From: Rhodobacterales bacterium 52_120_T64
GTDB lineage: Bacteria > Pseudomonadota > Alphaproteobacteria > Rhodobacterales > Rhodobacteraceae
Length of the DNA: 64,000 bases
Reading direction: 5' to 3'
Assembly (NCBI GenBank): GCA_002162875.1
Contig: MABA01000004.1
Coordinates: 310,001 to 374,000, forward strand
The notes below the pieces were generated by a model, which saw nothing but the letters and a program-made list of their open reading frames with translations, made no database searches and was not told the origin of the DNA. This document shows, one piece after another, positions 26,870 through 37,150 of this stretch. Numbering within the stretch: the stretch's first letter is position 1; every line of letters starts with the position of its first letter. The translations under genes and the position numbers were made by a program.

Positions 26870-26946
26870 CGGGGCGTGGCGCAGCCTGGTAGCGCGACGG
26901 TTTTGGGTACCGTAGGTCGGAAGTTCGAATCTTCTCGCCCCGACCA
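26870..26946 (+). tRNA. tRNA-Pro (TGG)
   Basis: A 77-base tRNA with CCA encoded. The acceptor stem pairs CGGGGCG with CGCCCCG, the anticodon loop is TTTGGGT with anticodon TGG, and the T-loop is TTCGAAT. The region just downstream is decayed and carries a second copy-like piece of a tRNA 3' end at 28024-28065. Confidence 0.96.
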
Positions 26947-27246
26947 ATATAAAGCTTTGAATTACTTAGGTAATTTACATAGCTTTGTATTGGTTAGACT
27001 GATTTTCCAAATTTGGTTCACAGACAGTTTTCGGTTTTTTGGCTGAGAGCCGTTAAGAAAAGATTATTAAAAAAACAGAACGCAGCGCCGGATACTTTTA
27101 TCCGTCGGTCGGTGGATTGTGTTTCCCTGCCCAGGTGAACATGCCTTCAGTTAGTCTGGCTTCGCCTTTTTTGGAAATGTGACGCGTACAGGAAAAGCTC
27201 ACAGATTTTCATTAAGTTAGTTGTATTGATTTTTAGGAAGTTCGAC

Positions 27247-27801
27247 ATGGCTGTGTTTATTCTCTCTGGTGATCAAGTTGTCGGGTACGACAATATCAAC
27301 GTAATGAAAGCAGTGGGAATTCGCATTTTACCGGCGTGACAGAGCCATTTATCGCGATTGACACTATAACGATAACCACTTCTTAGCGCACACAGACAAT
27401 GTCGGAATATACGACGAGGTTGCCGCAGATGCAGACAATATCGTCTTTGAAAGCGTTGTCGTTACACGGGATGGAGTTGACTATACCCTAGATGTGGCGG
27501 GCGGATTATCCCTTTATTCCATCACCGAGGGTATGGGCGATAATTTCGTAACTTCTGACGAACAACCAAGTTGACGTTGGCTGATGATGGATGGCCATTT
27601 GGGGACATCGACACTAGGCTGGTCTTCACGACGGGCAGTTTTCCCGAAGGAAACAGCTTTACACTCCAACACGACTCCAACACCGGTGATCGTGATGATG
27701 GGCTTTTTCCAGGATTAGTTGATTCTCCGGGTTCCGCATTTAGTAGTTACCCGTCGCTGAGGCGCCGTGAAGCAGCTTCACTGAATTTTGATCTGAGTTG
27801 A
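27247..27801 (+). pseudogene. Remnant of a probable surface/secreted protein gene
   Basis: Successive frames read as one decayed protein: MAVFILSGDQVVGYDNINV after AGGAAG, then FTGVTEPFIAIDT, then YNDNHFLAHTDNVGIYDE and DGVDYTLDVAGGLSLYSI, then LVFTTGSFPEGNSFTL. At least three frameshifts separate them. The Asp/Asn/Gly-rich, beta-type composition with repeated DG/DN turns resembles the N-terminal parts of roseobacter RTX-like or hemolysin-type secreted proteins. This likeness is only compositional. No family can be named with confidence. Confidence 0.6.
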
Positions 27802-28023
27802 TTTCAACAATTCATTCTATAATGTAGGAACTCGCGTCGAAAATAATTGAGATAATTTGGCTTAATCATTTGCAACAGCTAGGAGGTGGCGCCGATCAGC
27901 ATGACCTTGCCCGTGGGGGAAGAAAACGATTTGTATTTTTTCACAGGTCATTGATCTCTATTGAGGCGGTAATTATCAAATTTCACATGAATTTCGTAAA
28001 AGCAACAAATAAAACTGAATATT

Positions 28024-28065
28024 GGTGCCGTTGGTCGAGGTTCAAATCCTCTCGCCGCGACGATT
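28024..28065 (+). repeat. tRNA-Pro 3'-end-like sequence (possible att remnant)
   Basis: These 42 bases align with the 3' half of tRNA-Pro (26906-26948) with one base deleted and about eight changes. The T-arm changes are paired (GAGG/CCTC in place of GAAG/CTTC), so the stem would still form. The rest of a tRNA is absent. It could mark the far end of an element once integrated at tRNA-Pro, or be a carried tRNA fragment. Confidence 0.55.
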
Positions 28066-28460
28066 ATTTTTCGGAAAGTGTAAATATTGCATGAAGTCAT
28101 TTAGGGTGATCTGACGCAATTTTGGAAATAACGGGTGTAAGTTGTTCGTTTATCGAAAGTTTTCGGAAAACGGGTTTGACAAAAAGAGGAAGCAGTGATT
28201 CTGCTAAATGTAGACAATGGTATACCTTAACGTTTCGCGACAACGACAAACCTAAAACAGTTGAAAAGCCTTGGAATTATTTATATGTGGTCACGCGCAT
28301 ATTCATTCGCAGATTCCCCGCAAGAAATTTCGGCGATTGTGCGACTCCCCCTATGAAATTGTAGGAGAACTCAGTCAACAATTTTATCTGCTAAAAACGA
28401 AAATAAATTCGTTGACGATGGGGCGTGTTATACTTCAATTAGATGACATCAAGACATCAA

Positions 28461-28476
28461 CCACAATATGTAGTGT
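28461..28476 (+). promoter_or_regulatory. NrdR box upstream of nrdJ
   Basis: CCACAATATGTAGTGT matches the NrdR consensus ACACWATATNTWGTGT at 15 of 16 positions. It lies 137 bases before the nrdJ start. NrdR represses ribonucleotide reductase genes when deoxynucleotides are plentiful. A second box at the usual spacing was not seen. Confidence 0.7.
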
Positions 28477-28612
28477 GCTGGCTGGACGTATAGACAAATC
28501 CCGTAAAGCTCGCGAAATAGCAAATTATTGGTGCTACGGACCGGTCGTTTGTACAAATATAAAATCAAAGACCCCATAATTAAACGGTGGTCACGTCAAC
28601 ACGAGGGCAAGC

Positions 28613-31600
28613 ATGAAGATCGAGCGGAAGTTTACAAAAGTAAAAACAGGTGCCTACGGCGAAATTGAATTCAAAACGACTGCGTCGGAGATCAGGAATC
28701 CTGACGGCTCGATCGTGTTCGCGCTGGATAACATGGAAATCCCTGTTGGTTGGAGCCAAGTGGCCTCCGATGTGATTGCACAGAAATATTTCCGCAAGGC
28801 CGGCGTCCCTGCCGCAGTTAAGAAGCTTAAGGAAAAGGGTATACCTGAATTCCTGCGCCCCTCAGTGCCCGACGAGGCTGCGCTGGCGAAACTTCCAGAG
28901 AGTGAGCGCTACATAGGCGAGACCACCGCCAAGCAGGTGTTTGACCGTCTTGTGGGCACGTGGTGTTACTGGGGCTGGAAAGGTGGCATGTTCACCACCG
29001 AGGCTGACGCAAAAGCGTACTATGACGAGATGCGCTATATGATGGCGTCGCAAATGGCAGCCCCGAATTCCCCGCAATGGTTCAACACAGGTCTGCATTG
29101 GGCTTACGGAATCGATGGTCCGGGGCAGGGGCATCACTATGTAGATTACAAAACTGGCAAGCTGGTTAAATCCGAAAGTGCTTATGAACATCCACAGCCA
29201 CACGCTTGCTTCATCCAGTCAGTTTCCGACAATCTGGTGAACGAGGGCGGGATCATGGATCTTTGGACCCGTGAAGCGCGGTTGTTCAAATATGGTTCCG
29301 GCACCGGCACCAATTTCAGCTCGCTCCGCGGTGCGAACGAGACGTTGGCAGGGGGCGGTAAATCTTCGGGTTTGATGTCTTTCCTTAAAATCGGCGACCG
29401 TGCAGCGGGGGCTATCAAGTCTGGTGGAACAACGCGCCGAGCGGCTAAGATGGTTATTTGCGATATGGACCATCCGGACGTTGAAGAATTTATCAACTGG
29501 AAAGTTATAGAAGAACAAAAAGTTGCAGCGCTTGTTGCGGGCTCAAAAATCCACGAACAACGCCTGAACGATATTTTCGCGGCAATCCGTGCGTGGGATG
29601 GCGCCGAGGCGGATGCGTTTGATCCGAAGGTTAATCCTGGCCTTAAGGATGCAGTGCGCTCGGCCAAGAAAATGTCGGTTCCCGAAACTTATGTGAAACG
29701 GGTTTTGCAGTATGCAGAGCAGGGTTTTGCAAGCATTGAATTCCCGACGTACGACACTGATTGGGATTCGGAAGCGTATTTGACGGTTTCTGGTCAGAAC
29801 TCCAACAACTCGGTTCGTGTAACGGATGCTTTCTTGCAGGCGGTGAAAGACGACGCTGATTGGGAGTTGATTCGTCGTACTGATGGTTCGGTAGCTAAAA
29901 CTGTTAAGGCAACGGATCTATGGGATCAGGTTGGACACGCCGCATGGGCTTGTGCCGATCCAGGCATCCAATTCCACGACACGATCAACGATTGGCACAC
30001 GTGCCCTGAAGATGGCGCAATCCGTGGGTCAAACCCTTGTTCGGAATACATGTTCCTTGATGATACGGCGTGTAACCTTGCCTCACTGAACTTGCTGACG
30101 TTCTTGCATGACGGTCAGTTCGATGCGGACGGTTATATGCATGCCTGCCGTTTGTGGACGATGACGCTGGAAATATCGGTGTTGATGGCGCAGTTCCCGT
30201 CAAAAGAAATCGCCGAATTGTCTTATAAATTCCGCACCCTTGGTCTTGGCTATGCCAACATCGGCGGTTTGCTGATGAATATGGGTTTTGGATACGATTC
30301 TGAAGAAGGTCGTGCACTTGGCGCGGCTTTGACGGCGATCCTGACAGGGGTTGCCTATAAAACCTCTGCCGAGATGGCGAAGGAGTTGGGGCCGTTTGAC
30401 GGTTATGCCAAGAATGCCGACCATATGTTGCGTGTAATGCGTAATCATCGTCGTGCAGCCTATGGTGAAACCAAAGGGTACGAGGGTTTGGCTGTGATGC
30501 CTGTGCCGCTCGATCACGACAATTGCCCTGATGGGCAGCTGATAAACCTTGCACACAAAGCATGGGACGAAGCTCTGAAATTAGGTGAGGAGCACGGCTA
30601 TCGTAACGCGCAGGTTTCTGTGATTGCACCAACTGGCACGATCGGGCTGGTAATGGATTGTGATACCACAGGTATCGAGCCTGATTTCGCGCTAGTGAAA
30701 TTCAAGAAATTGGCCGGTGGCGGGTATTTCAAAATTATCAACCGTTCGGTTCCCGCAGCGCTAAGCAATCTGGGCTACTCCTCCAGCCAGATCGAGGAAA
30801 TAACCTCGTATGCTGTTGGACATGGTACCATCGGTAATGCGCCAGGAATTAACCATACTTCGCTTTTGGGCCACGGATTTAGTGCCGTGGAAATCGACAA
30901 AGTAGAAGCTGCGATGCCAACAGCCTTCGACATCAAGTTTGTGTTTAACCAGTGGACGCTGGGCGAAGATTTCTGCCGCAACACTCTTGGCATCCCAGCG
31001 GAAAAACTGAACGACCCGACATTCGATCTGTTGCGCCACCTCGGATATTCCCGCCAACAAATCAGCGATGCAAACAACCATGTCTGCGGAACGATGACAT
31101 TGGAAGGCGCGCCATTCCTTAAGGAAGAACATTACAAAGTCTTCGACTGTGCGAATGTTTGTGGCCGGATTGGTAAACGTTATCTGAGCGTTGAAAGCCA
31201 CATCAACATGATGGCCGCCGCGCAGAGCTTTATTTCTGGTGCGATTTCAAAAACCATCAATATGCCCAATGATGCGACGATTGAAGAATGTAAGGCAGCT
31301 TACGAACTCAGCTGGTCTTTGGGCGTGAAAGCCAACGCGCTTTATCGTGACGGATCCAAACTGTCGCAGCCGCTTTCGTCCGCGTTGATTGACGACGATG
31401 AAGATCTCGAAGAAATACTGAACGAGGCGCCGGTTGCGGATCGTCCAGCTATTTTGGCCGAGAAAATAGTCGAAAAAATCATCGTTAAGGAGGTTGCGCG
31501 AGGCCGCGAAAAACTACCACAACGCCGCAAGGGGTACACCCAGAAGGCTGTGGTTGGCGGGCATAAAGTTTATTTGCGTACCGGTGAATATGGTGACGGT

Positions 31601-32227
31601 AATCTTGGTGAGATCTTCATTGATATGCACAAAGAGGGCGCTGGTTTCCGGGCGATGATGAACAATTTCGCCATCGCCATCTCAGTTGGTTTGCAATATG
31701 GCGTTCCGCTGGAAGAGTTTGTCGACGCGTTCACGTTCACACGCTTTGAGCCCGCCGGAATGGTGCAAGGGAACGATAGTATCAAGAATGCGACTTCGAT
31801 CCTTGACTATATCTTCCGCGAACTGGCCGTTTCTTATCTCGACCGCACCGATCTGGCGCACGTAAAACCAAGCGGAGAGAGCTTCGACGCGATTGGGCGT
31901 GGAGCCGAGGAAGGTATTAGCAATATCGCGGATGTTGAGGGAGATGTTGCCAAAACCTCGATCGATATGATCCGTCAAATATCATCTACGGGGTACCTGC
32001 GTAAACGCGTACCCGACGATCTAGTTGGGGTACCAGCAGCGGCTGCGACAACGATCAGCGGCGAAACCGTAGCCATGACGACGGGTGCGGTGATGGATGA
32101 CCGGACCAAAGCGAAAATGCAAGGTTACGAAGGTGATCCTTGTGGGGAATGCGGGAACTTCACTTTGGTGCGCAACGGAACATGTATGAAGTGTAACACT
32201 TGCGGGGGAACCTCAGGGTGCAGCTAA
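28613..32227 (+). CDS. nrdJ: Vitamin B12-dependent (class II) ribonucleotide reductase
   Basis: A 1,204-residue class II reductase of the long alphaproteobacterial type, which reduces ribonucleotides using adenosylcobalamin to start the radical. Visible features are [15 protein letters not shown], the active-site region [24 protein letters not shown] with its cysteine, and [18 protein letters not shown]. The C-terminus carries the redox cysteine motif [22 protein letters not shown], split here by a short linker. The N-terminus starts MKIERKFT. An NrdR box lies upstream. No cobalamin riboswitch was recognised in the leader. Confidence 0.97.
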   Translation: MKIERKFTKVKTGAYGEIEFKTTASEIRNPDGSIVFALDNMEIPVGWSQVASDVIAQKYFRKAGVPAAVKKLKEKGIPEFLRPSVPDEAALAKLPESERYIGETTAKQVFDRLVGTWCYWGWKGGMFTTEADAKAYYDEMRYMMASQMAAPNSPQWFNTGLHWAYGIDGPGQGHHYVDYKTGKLVKSESAYEHPQPHACFIQSVSDNLVNEGGIMDLWTREARLFKYGSGTGTNFSSLRGANETLAGGGKSSGLMSFLKIGDRAAGAIKSGGTTRRAAKMVICDMDHPDVEEFINWKVIEEQKVAALVAGSKIHEQRLNDIFAAIRAWDGAEADAFDPKVNPGLKDAVRSAKKMSVPETYVKRVLQYAEQGFASIEFPTYDTDWDSEAYLTVSGQNSNNSVRVTDAFLQAVKDDADWELIRRTDGSVAKTVKATDLWDQVGHAAWACADPGIQFHDTINDWHTCPEDGAIRGSNPCSEYMFLDDTACNLASLNLLTFLHDGQFDADGYMHACRLWTMTLEISVLMAQFPSKEIAELSYKFRTLGLGYANIGGLLMNMGFGYDSEEGRALGAALTAILTGVAYKTSAEMAKELGPFDGYAKNADHMLRVMRNHRRAAYGETKGYEGLAVMPVPLDHDNCPDGQLINLAHKAWDEALKLGEEHGYRNAQVSVIAPTGTIGLVMDCDTTGIEPDFALVKFKKLAGGGYFKIINRSVPAALSNLGYSSSQIEEITSYAVGHGTIGNAPGINHTSLLGHGFSAVEIDKVEAAMPTAFDIKFVFNQWTLGEDFCRNTLGIPAEKLNDPTFDLLRHLGYSRQQISDANNHVCGTMTLEGAPFLKEEHYKVFDCANVCGRIGKRYLSVESHINMMAAAQSFISGAISKTINMPNDATIEECKAAYELSWSLGVKANALYRDGSKLSQPLSSALIDDDEDLEEILNEAPVADRPAILAEKIVEKIIVKEVARGREKLPQRRKGYTQKAVVGGHKVYLRTGEYGDGNLGEIFIDMHKEGAGFRAMMNNFAIAISVGLQYGVPLEEFVDAFTFTRFEPAGMVQGNDSIKNATSILDYIFRELAVSYLDRTDLAHVKPSGESFDAIGRGAEEGISNIADVEGDVAKTSIDMIRQISSTGYLRKRVPDDLVGVPAAAATTISGETVAMTTGAVMDDRTKAKMQGYEGDPCGECGNFTLVRNGTCMKCNTCGGTSGCS

Positions 32228-32332
32228 ATTAAAGACAGGTGGAGGTTTGCTTATCTGCTTAGTAGACCTCCCGCGTTCAGGCCGCAGGCAATGAACCGAG
32301 CGGTATATAAGATGAGCCTGAATAGCGAAACT

Positions 32333-32362
32333 GGGGGATGGGAAACCATCCTCCAATTTTTT
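32333..32362 (+). terminator. Terminator after nrdJ
   Basis: A 9-bp stem with one mismatch (GGGGGATGG at 32333-32341 with CCATCCTCC at 32346-32354), a GAAA tetraloop, and six T at 32357-32362. It lies 106 bases after the nrdJ stop and faces the convergent ilvN. Confidence 0.82.
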
Positions 32363-32392
32363 ATATTATAAACAAGTCGTAACTATCTGATA

Positions 32393-32953
32393 TTAAAGGC
32401 CACGTGGTAAGGCTGCAACACCTGTGCGGGCAAGATCAGTTAGACCGAGCGGTCGCATCAATTCGACGAAAGCATCAATTTTTTCAGGCGTTCCGGTGAT
32501 CTCGAACACAAAACTGGTAAGTGTCGTGTCAACCACGTTTGCACGGAAAATATCGGCGAGACGCATGGCCTCAACACGTTTGTCGCCCTTGCCACTCACT
32601 TTTATCATGGCGAGTTCGCGCTCAACGGAAGGACCATCGACGGTCAGATCGCTCACACTGTGGATTGGAACCATACGGTCTAGTTGGGCTTTAATTTGCT
32701 CAATCACCGCAGGGGTACCGGTGGTAACGATGGTCACACGGGACAAATGCCCCTCGTGATCTGTCTCGGCGACGGTCAGGCTGTCGATATTGTAGCCACG
32801 ACCAGAAAACAGCCCAATTACACGGGCAAGTACGCCGGATTCGTTGTCAACGATTACGGATAGCGTGTGAGTTTCAACCTCGTCACCCAGAGGGTTTTTG
32901 AGGTCATAAGCACTTTTCTTCGAAGCGCCTTTTTTTAAAGCTAGAGCGTTCAT
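32393..32953 (-). CDS. ilvN: Acetolactate synthase small (regulatory) subunit
   Basis: A 186-residue protein beginning with a basic, disordered tail of about 25 residues. An ACT domain follows (HTLSVIVDNESGVLARVIGLFSGRGYNI), then the C-terminal ALS-small domain. It binds valine and controls the catalytic subunit, encoded upstream at 33780-35534. A sulfotransferase-like gene lies between the two subunit genes on the same strand. It is the last gene of this group and faces the nrdJ terminator. Confidence 0.95.
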   Translation of the reverse strand: MNALALKKGASKKSAYDLKNPLGDEVETHTLSVIVDNESGVLARVIGLFSGRGYNIDSLTVAETDHEGHLSRVTIVTTGTPAVIEQIKAQLDRMVPIHSVSDLTVDGPSVERELAMIKVSGKGDKRVEAMRLADIFRANVVDTTLTSFVFEITGTPEKIDAFVELMRPLGLTDLARTGVAALPRGL

Positions 32954-33003
32954 GGTGTTTTCCTTTTTGTCGTCTAAATAGTCCGCAATATCCGACCAAA
33001 TGT

Positions 33004-33762
33004 CTAGATGCGGAGTTCGTTGGGCGGAGGCAGCACAATACTGCCGTTTGAGGGAAGGGATGCTTTGTTGTCTATAAGGTGGGCTAGGAGCTGGGCAAAT
33101 TCGGTGGCGAAACTGCAGGAATCCTGTTGAGACATCTCAGTTTTATGCCGTTGACTGATACCTTTGTTGAACTGCGTAAATCGCCCGTCGAGGACTTCGT
33201 TGACGATTTCCTCTGTATTTCCTTCTATGCCCAATTGGTCGAGAATTCGTTGTGCGGTGGTATTCATGTTAAACGCGATATCCTCGAAATCTAGCGGCAG
33301 AACGTTTGGTAACCGCAACCACGCCGTAAGGCTATCGCACTGATTGCGGATGCCGGATTTGGCGTCCTCAAGTGTTTCGATTTCTGCGAAAGCGGGCTTG
33401 CCATTGGCACGAGCGCGATTGCCGTGATCAAGCATCGACAGCGCCATGTCACGTGGGTCGCGGTAGCATGCGTGAGCAACCGCTTGACCATTCTGGATAA
33501 GACGCACGACAGACGGGTCAGGGCGCGTGTGCGTTTTTATCACAATAGGGTGGCCGATGGATTGCACCGCCTCCCACAACTCGATGGCCTGGTCGTCTGT
33601 GAAGTGTTGGCCGAAGTTGATCTTTTTATTCGGGCCAATCAGATGTGCGGGCAGGCGGTGCTGTTTATAACCCGCCTGCGCTAGCGCCGCACTGACCATG
33701 TGAAAGGCCAGCGTGGTGCCGCATTTTGTCATTCCGTAACTGAAATAAATCAGAGGTTTCAT
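33004..33762 (-). CDS. Sulfotransferase-domain protein in the ilv operon
   Basis: A 252-residue P-loop protein. The PAPS 5'-phosphosulfate loop is YGMTKCGTTLAF near the N-terminus, and the 3'-phosphate motif is ACYRDPRDMALSM around residue 100. A FDQ/LDFEDI-type strand and C-terminal helical part follow, as in the sulfotransferase fold. It lies 17 bases after ilvB and 50 bases before ilvN, so all three are probably cotranscribed. Its acceptor is unknown. It is unlike the other sulfotransferase-family protein at 8377-9012. Confidence 0.8.
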   Translation of the reverse strand: MKPLIYFSYGMTKCGTTLAFHMVSAALAQAGYKQHRLPAHLIGPNKKINFGQHFTDDQAIELWEAVQSIGHPIVIKTHTRPDPSVVRLIQNGQAVAHACYRDPRDMALSMLDHGNRARANGKPAFAEIETLEDAKSGIRNQCDSLTAWLRLPNVLPLDFEDIAFNMNTTAQRILDQLGIEGNTEEIVNEVLDGRFTQFNKGISQRHKTEMSQQDSCSFATEFAQLLAHLIDNKASLPSNGSIVLPPPNELRI

Positions 33763-33779
33763 TCGCTTGCACCGCGTCG

Positions 33780-35534
33780 TTAAACTAACGCGCCACCTTT
33801 GCCGGTTATTGCACCTTCCGTGCTAGCGTCACCCATGATCATCTCGTTATGGGCGGCGCCGCTGGGGATCATCGGGTAGCAGTTTTCGTGTTTTTCAACT
33901 AGGCAATCGAAAATTACCGGACCGTCGTGGTCCAGCATTTCCATAATCGCGTCGTCCAAATCCGCGGGATCAGAGCACCGGATACCTTTGGCACCGAATG
34001 CCTCGGCTAGTTTTACGAAGTCGGGCAGGGATTCTGACCAGCTGTGCGAATAGCGGGAACCGTGCAAAAGTTCCTGCCACTGGCGAACCATACCGAGCCG
34101 TTCATTGTTAAGGATGAACTGTTTAGTTTGCAGGTTGTATTGCGTCGCAGTGCCCATTTCCTGCATGTTCATAAGCCAACTAGCTTCTCCCGCAACATTG
34201 ACAACAAGTGATTCTGGGTGGGCGATTTGCACGCCCATGGACGCTGGTGTTCCATAGCCCATCGTTCCTAAACCACCTGAAGTCATAAAGCGGTGCGGGT
34301 CTTCGAATGTTAGATATTGCGCCGCCCACATCTGATGCTGGCCCACTTCAGTGGTGATATAGCGGTCACGACCCTTGGTCAGGACCTCGAGCCGTTGCAA
34401 CGCATACTGCGGTTTGATGATCGTGTCAGAACTTTGGTATTTCAGGCAATCAACAGCCTTCCACTCGCTTATCTTGGCTTGCCATTTTGCGATGCCCGCG
34501 GCATTGGTTTTGCGCCCGCGAGACTTCCAAACCTTTAGCATATCTTCCAGAACGTGGCCGATGTCACCGATGATTGGCGTGTCCACGTGGATGATTTTGT
34601 TGATTGACGACGGATCAATGTCGATATGAACCTTGTAGCTGTTCGGACTGAACGCATCGGTGCGACCGGTGATGCGGTCGTCAAAACGCGCACCAACACA
34701 CAACATGAAGTCACAGTCGTGCATTGCCATGTTTGCTTCGTATGTGCCGTGCATGCCCAGCATACCCAGCCAGTTCTTTCCGGACGCGGGGTAGGCGCCG
34801 AGGCCCATTAACGTGGAGGTAATTGGCGCACCGGTTGCGTCCGCCAATTCACGCAACAGTTGGCTCGCGCCAACACCTGAGTTGATAACACCACCGCCAG
34901 AATAAATGATCGGCCGTTTGGCCTTTTCCAACATCTCGACCGCTTTAGTTATAGAATCGATGTCTCCTTTTATGCGCGGTTGGTAGTGCGAGGTTTTGGA
35001 TTTAAGTTTCGTTGTATAATCACCCATCGCGAATTGAACGTCTTTAGGGATGTCCACAAGAACGGGGCCGGGACGGCCAGTTGTAGCAACGTGAAACGCC
35101 TGGTGAATGGTTTCAGCCAGGATGTTCGTGTCTTTCACCAACCAATTGTGCTTGGTGCAGGGACGGGTGATGCCGATGGTGTCGGCTTCCTGAAAAGCGT
35201 CGTTACCAATCATGAAGGTAGGAACTTGTCCGGTCAAAACGATCATCGGGATCGAGTCAAGCAATGCGTCGGTCATACCGGTTACCGCATTTGTGGCACC
35301 GGGGCCTGACGTCACCAATACAACACCCGGTTTTCCGGTCGAGCGCGCGTAGCCTTCGGCGGCGTGGGTAGCAGCTTGTTCGTGGCGCACTATAATGTGG
35401 CGAATTTCGTTTTGCTGAAAAATTTCGTCGTAAATTGGAAGGACGGCGCCGCCAGGGTAACCAAAGACTGTGTCGACACCTTGATCCTTCAAGGCTTGAA
35501 CTACGATCTGGGCGCCGGTCATTTGACGGGTCAT
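33780..35534 (-). CDS. ilvB: Acetolactate synthase large (catalytic) subunit
   Basis: A 584-residue thiamine-diphosphate enzyme that makes acetolactate and acetohydroxybutyrate, the first common step to valine, leucine and isoleucine. Motifs include the catalytic glutamate in RHEQAATHAAEGYARSTG, the FAD-binding middle domain, and the TPP region GASWLMNMQEMGTATQYNL...NNERLGMVRQWQ. The ATG at 35534 has GGAG 8 bases upstream and gives the family start MTRQMTGAQIVVQAL. An ATG 105 bases further upstream would add an unrelated extension. The first gene of ilvB-sulfotransferase-ilvN. Confidence 0.96.
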   Translation of the reverse strand: MTRQMTGAQIVVQALKDQGVDTVFGYPGGAVLPIYDEIFQQNEIRHIIVRHEQAATHAAEGYARSTGKPGVVLVTSGPGATNAVTGMTDALLDSIPMIVLTGQVPTFMIGNDAFQEADTIGITRPCTKHNWLVKDTNILAETIHQAFHVATTGRPGPVLVDIPKDVQFAMGDYTTKLKSKTSHYQPRIKGDIDSITKAVEMLEKAKRPIIYSGGGVINSGVGASQLLRELADATGAPITSTLMGLGAYPASGKNWLGMLGMHGTYEANMAMHDCDFMLCVGARFDDRITGRTDAFSPNSYKVHIDIDPSSINKIIHVDTPIIGDIGHVLEDMLKVWKSRGRKTNAAGIAKWQAKISEWKAVDCLKYQSSDTIIKPQYALQRLEVLTKGRDRYITTEVGQHQMWAAQYLTFEDPHRFMTSGGLGTMGYGTPASMGVQIAHPESLVVNVAGEASWLMNMQEMGTATQYNLQTKQFILNNERLGMVRQWQELLHGSRYSHSWSESLPDFVKLAEAFGAKGIRCSDPADLDDAIMEMLDHDGPVIFDCLVEKHENCYPMIPSGAAHNEMIMGDASTEGAITGKGGALV

Positions 35535-36028
35535 TGTGTCTACTCCAATTTTCGGGGTCGCCCCCGTTTGTGATTCAATTGTGGCAGTTCGGGCCACAAA
35601 ATACCCCAGATTGCAGGGGTAACGATATTTCATGCACAAGTTGTCATGTTAGATTGTTTGTGCAAGTAAAGTGACGCACGGTAATTGTTTAGCATGCCAC
35701 GCACCGCCGCAATTTTTAGTTGCCTAACTTGGGAACGTCAACAGCGTATTTCTAACAAAATTGCCTAAATAGCGCAAAATCAGACATTATATTATTGAGG
35801 TGAGGTTGTTGGCGAAATAAATGGAAATCACGGTGGTGAAATTGGTGGTGTCAGCCTTGATTTGGCCGCAATTTCGGCTGACAATTGATTGCTGACAGCG
35901 TCGCCGCTATACCGCTCGTTAATAAAACGCTGAAAAAACCGTTGCATAACGTGAACGGTCAAGTAGTTTAGTTTTTGTTACTCGATCAACTTTGCAACTA
36001 CTGCGAAGTATAAACTGGGAGGTTATTA
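35535..36028. other. Divergent promoter region between ilvB and the second TRAP operon
   Basis: About 490 bases without a recognised gene. They must hold the ilvB promoter (minus) and the TRAP promoter (plus). An 8-bp inverted repeat, TGTCAGCC (35849-35856) with GGCTGACA (35876-35883), lies about 145 bases before the TRAP binding protein gene; another GCTGACA occurs 10 bases beyond it. No leader peptide rich in Leu/Val/Ile was seen. Confidence 0.55.
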
Positions 36029-37120
36029 ATGGATCGCCGTTCTTTTCTAAAAAATTCCGCACTTGGCGGTGCAGCAGTTGCTGCGTCTACAACGCTCGCG
36101 GCTCCGGCATATGCACAGGGCAAGCGCACGTTGACTATGGTTACATCTTGGCCACACGGCTTTGCTGTCCTTGATGACGCTGCTGTTTACTTCGCTGACA
36201 CAGTAACAGCGATGTCTGATGGCGAGTTGACTATCGACAAGAAAGCTCCGGGCGAGCTGGTTGGTGCGCTTGAGGTGTTTGATGCTGTGACTTCGGGTCA
36301 GGCTGATATGTACCACTCCGCTGACTATTACTACTTGGGCCAGCATCCTGGTTATGCATATTTCACAGCTGTTCCATTCGGTGCAACAGCCCAAGAGCTG
36401 ACAAACTGGTACAACCATGATGGCGGTAAAGAGCTTCATAACGAACTGGGTCAGATATTCGGTCTGAAATCCTTCTTGGCTGGTAACTCCGGTTCGCAGT
36501 CCGGTGGTTGGTTCCGTTCGGAAATCAACTCCGCAGAAGACTTCAACGGCTTGAAATTCCGTATGCCTGGCCTTGGTGGCAAAGTACTTGGTAAACTGGG
36601 CGCATCCGTTCAGAACATTCCAGGCGGTGAGCTTTATCAAGCGATTTCATCCGGTGCTATAGACGGTCTAGAGTGGGTTGGTCCTTGGGCTGATGAACGC
36701 GCTGGTTTCCAGGAAGTTGCTAAAGTGTACTATACAGCTGGTTTCCATGAGCCAGGTTCGGGTCTTGCGCTAGGTTGTAACCTTGACATGTTCGAGGGGC
36801 TTTCGACAGCTCATCAGACAATCATCGAGCAGGCAACATTGGCTACAACCAATCACAATCTGTCTTTGGCGCTGGCTAACAACGGTGCAGCACTTGCACG
36901 TCTTCAGGCTCAGGGTGTTCAAGCTCTGCAGTTCAGCGATGACGTTTGGGACGCATATGGTTCGGCCTCTGCGGAAGTTATGGATGAATTCATGGATGAC
37001 GAATTGTTTGCGCGCATCCGTGCAAGCTTCGAGAAATCGATGGCTTCTTCGTCCGCTTGGATTTCGCAGTCGGATGGCGAGTATGCTCGCCAACGTACAC
37101 GCGTTCTTGGCAACCGTTAA
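36029..37120 (+). CDS. TRAP transporter binding protein, TakP-like
   Basis: A 363-residue periplasmic protein with a twin-arginine-type signal (MDRRSFLKNSALGGAAVAAS, cleavage near APAYAQ). Motifs GGWFRSEINSAEDFNGLKFRM, split by loops, PGGELYQAISSGAIDGLEWVGP and the aromatic YYY stretch near residue 95 match the TakP/TRAP binding-protein subgroup. R. sphaeroides TakP binds 2-oxoacids such as pyruvate, and substrate identity here is inferred from that likeness. A ribosome site GGGAGG precedes the start. A hairpin separates it from the permease genes. Confidence 0.9.
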   Translation: MDRRSFLKNSALGGAAVAASTTLAAPAYAQGKRTLTMVTSWPHGFAVLDDAAVYFADTVTAMSDGELTIDKKAPGELVGALEVFDAVTSGQADMYHSADYYYLGQHPGYAYFTAVPFGATAQELTNWYNHDGGKELHNELGQIFGLKSFLAGNSGSQSGGWFRSEINSAEDFNGLKFRMPGLGGKVLGKLGASVQNIPGGELYQAISSGAIDGLEWVGPWADERAGFQEVAKVYYTAGFHEPGSGLALGCNLDMFEGLSTAHQTIIEQATLATTNHNLSLALANNGAALARLQAQGVQALQFSDDVWDAYGSASAEVMDEFMDDELFARIRASFEKSMASSSAWISQSDGEYARQRTRVLGNR

Positions 37121-37150
37121 GCCCTAGGCTTATTTCAAAACTACAAACCT

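Larger units (their letters stand above)
26947..28612. other. Gene-poor decayed region between tRNA-Pro and nrdJ
   Basis: This AT-rich stretch of about 1.67 kb holds no intact recognised gene. It contains a frameshifted remnant (27247-27801), a tRNA 3'-end-like sequence (28024-28065) and the nrdJ promoter with an NrdR box (28461-28476). Short open frames at 27870-28094, 28122-28364 and 28271-28579 lack ribosome sites and family features. No integrase was recognised. Confidence 0.65.

Noticed and set aside
28122-28579. Two short open frames before nrdJ
   Set aside because: No ribosome site or family feature; the second covers the NrdR box and the promoter region.
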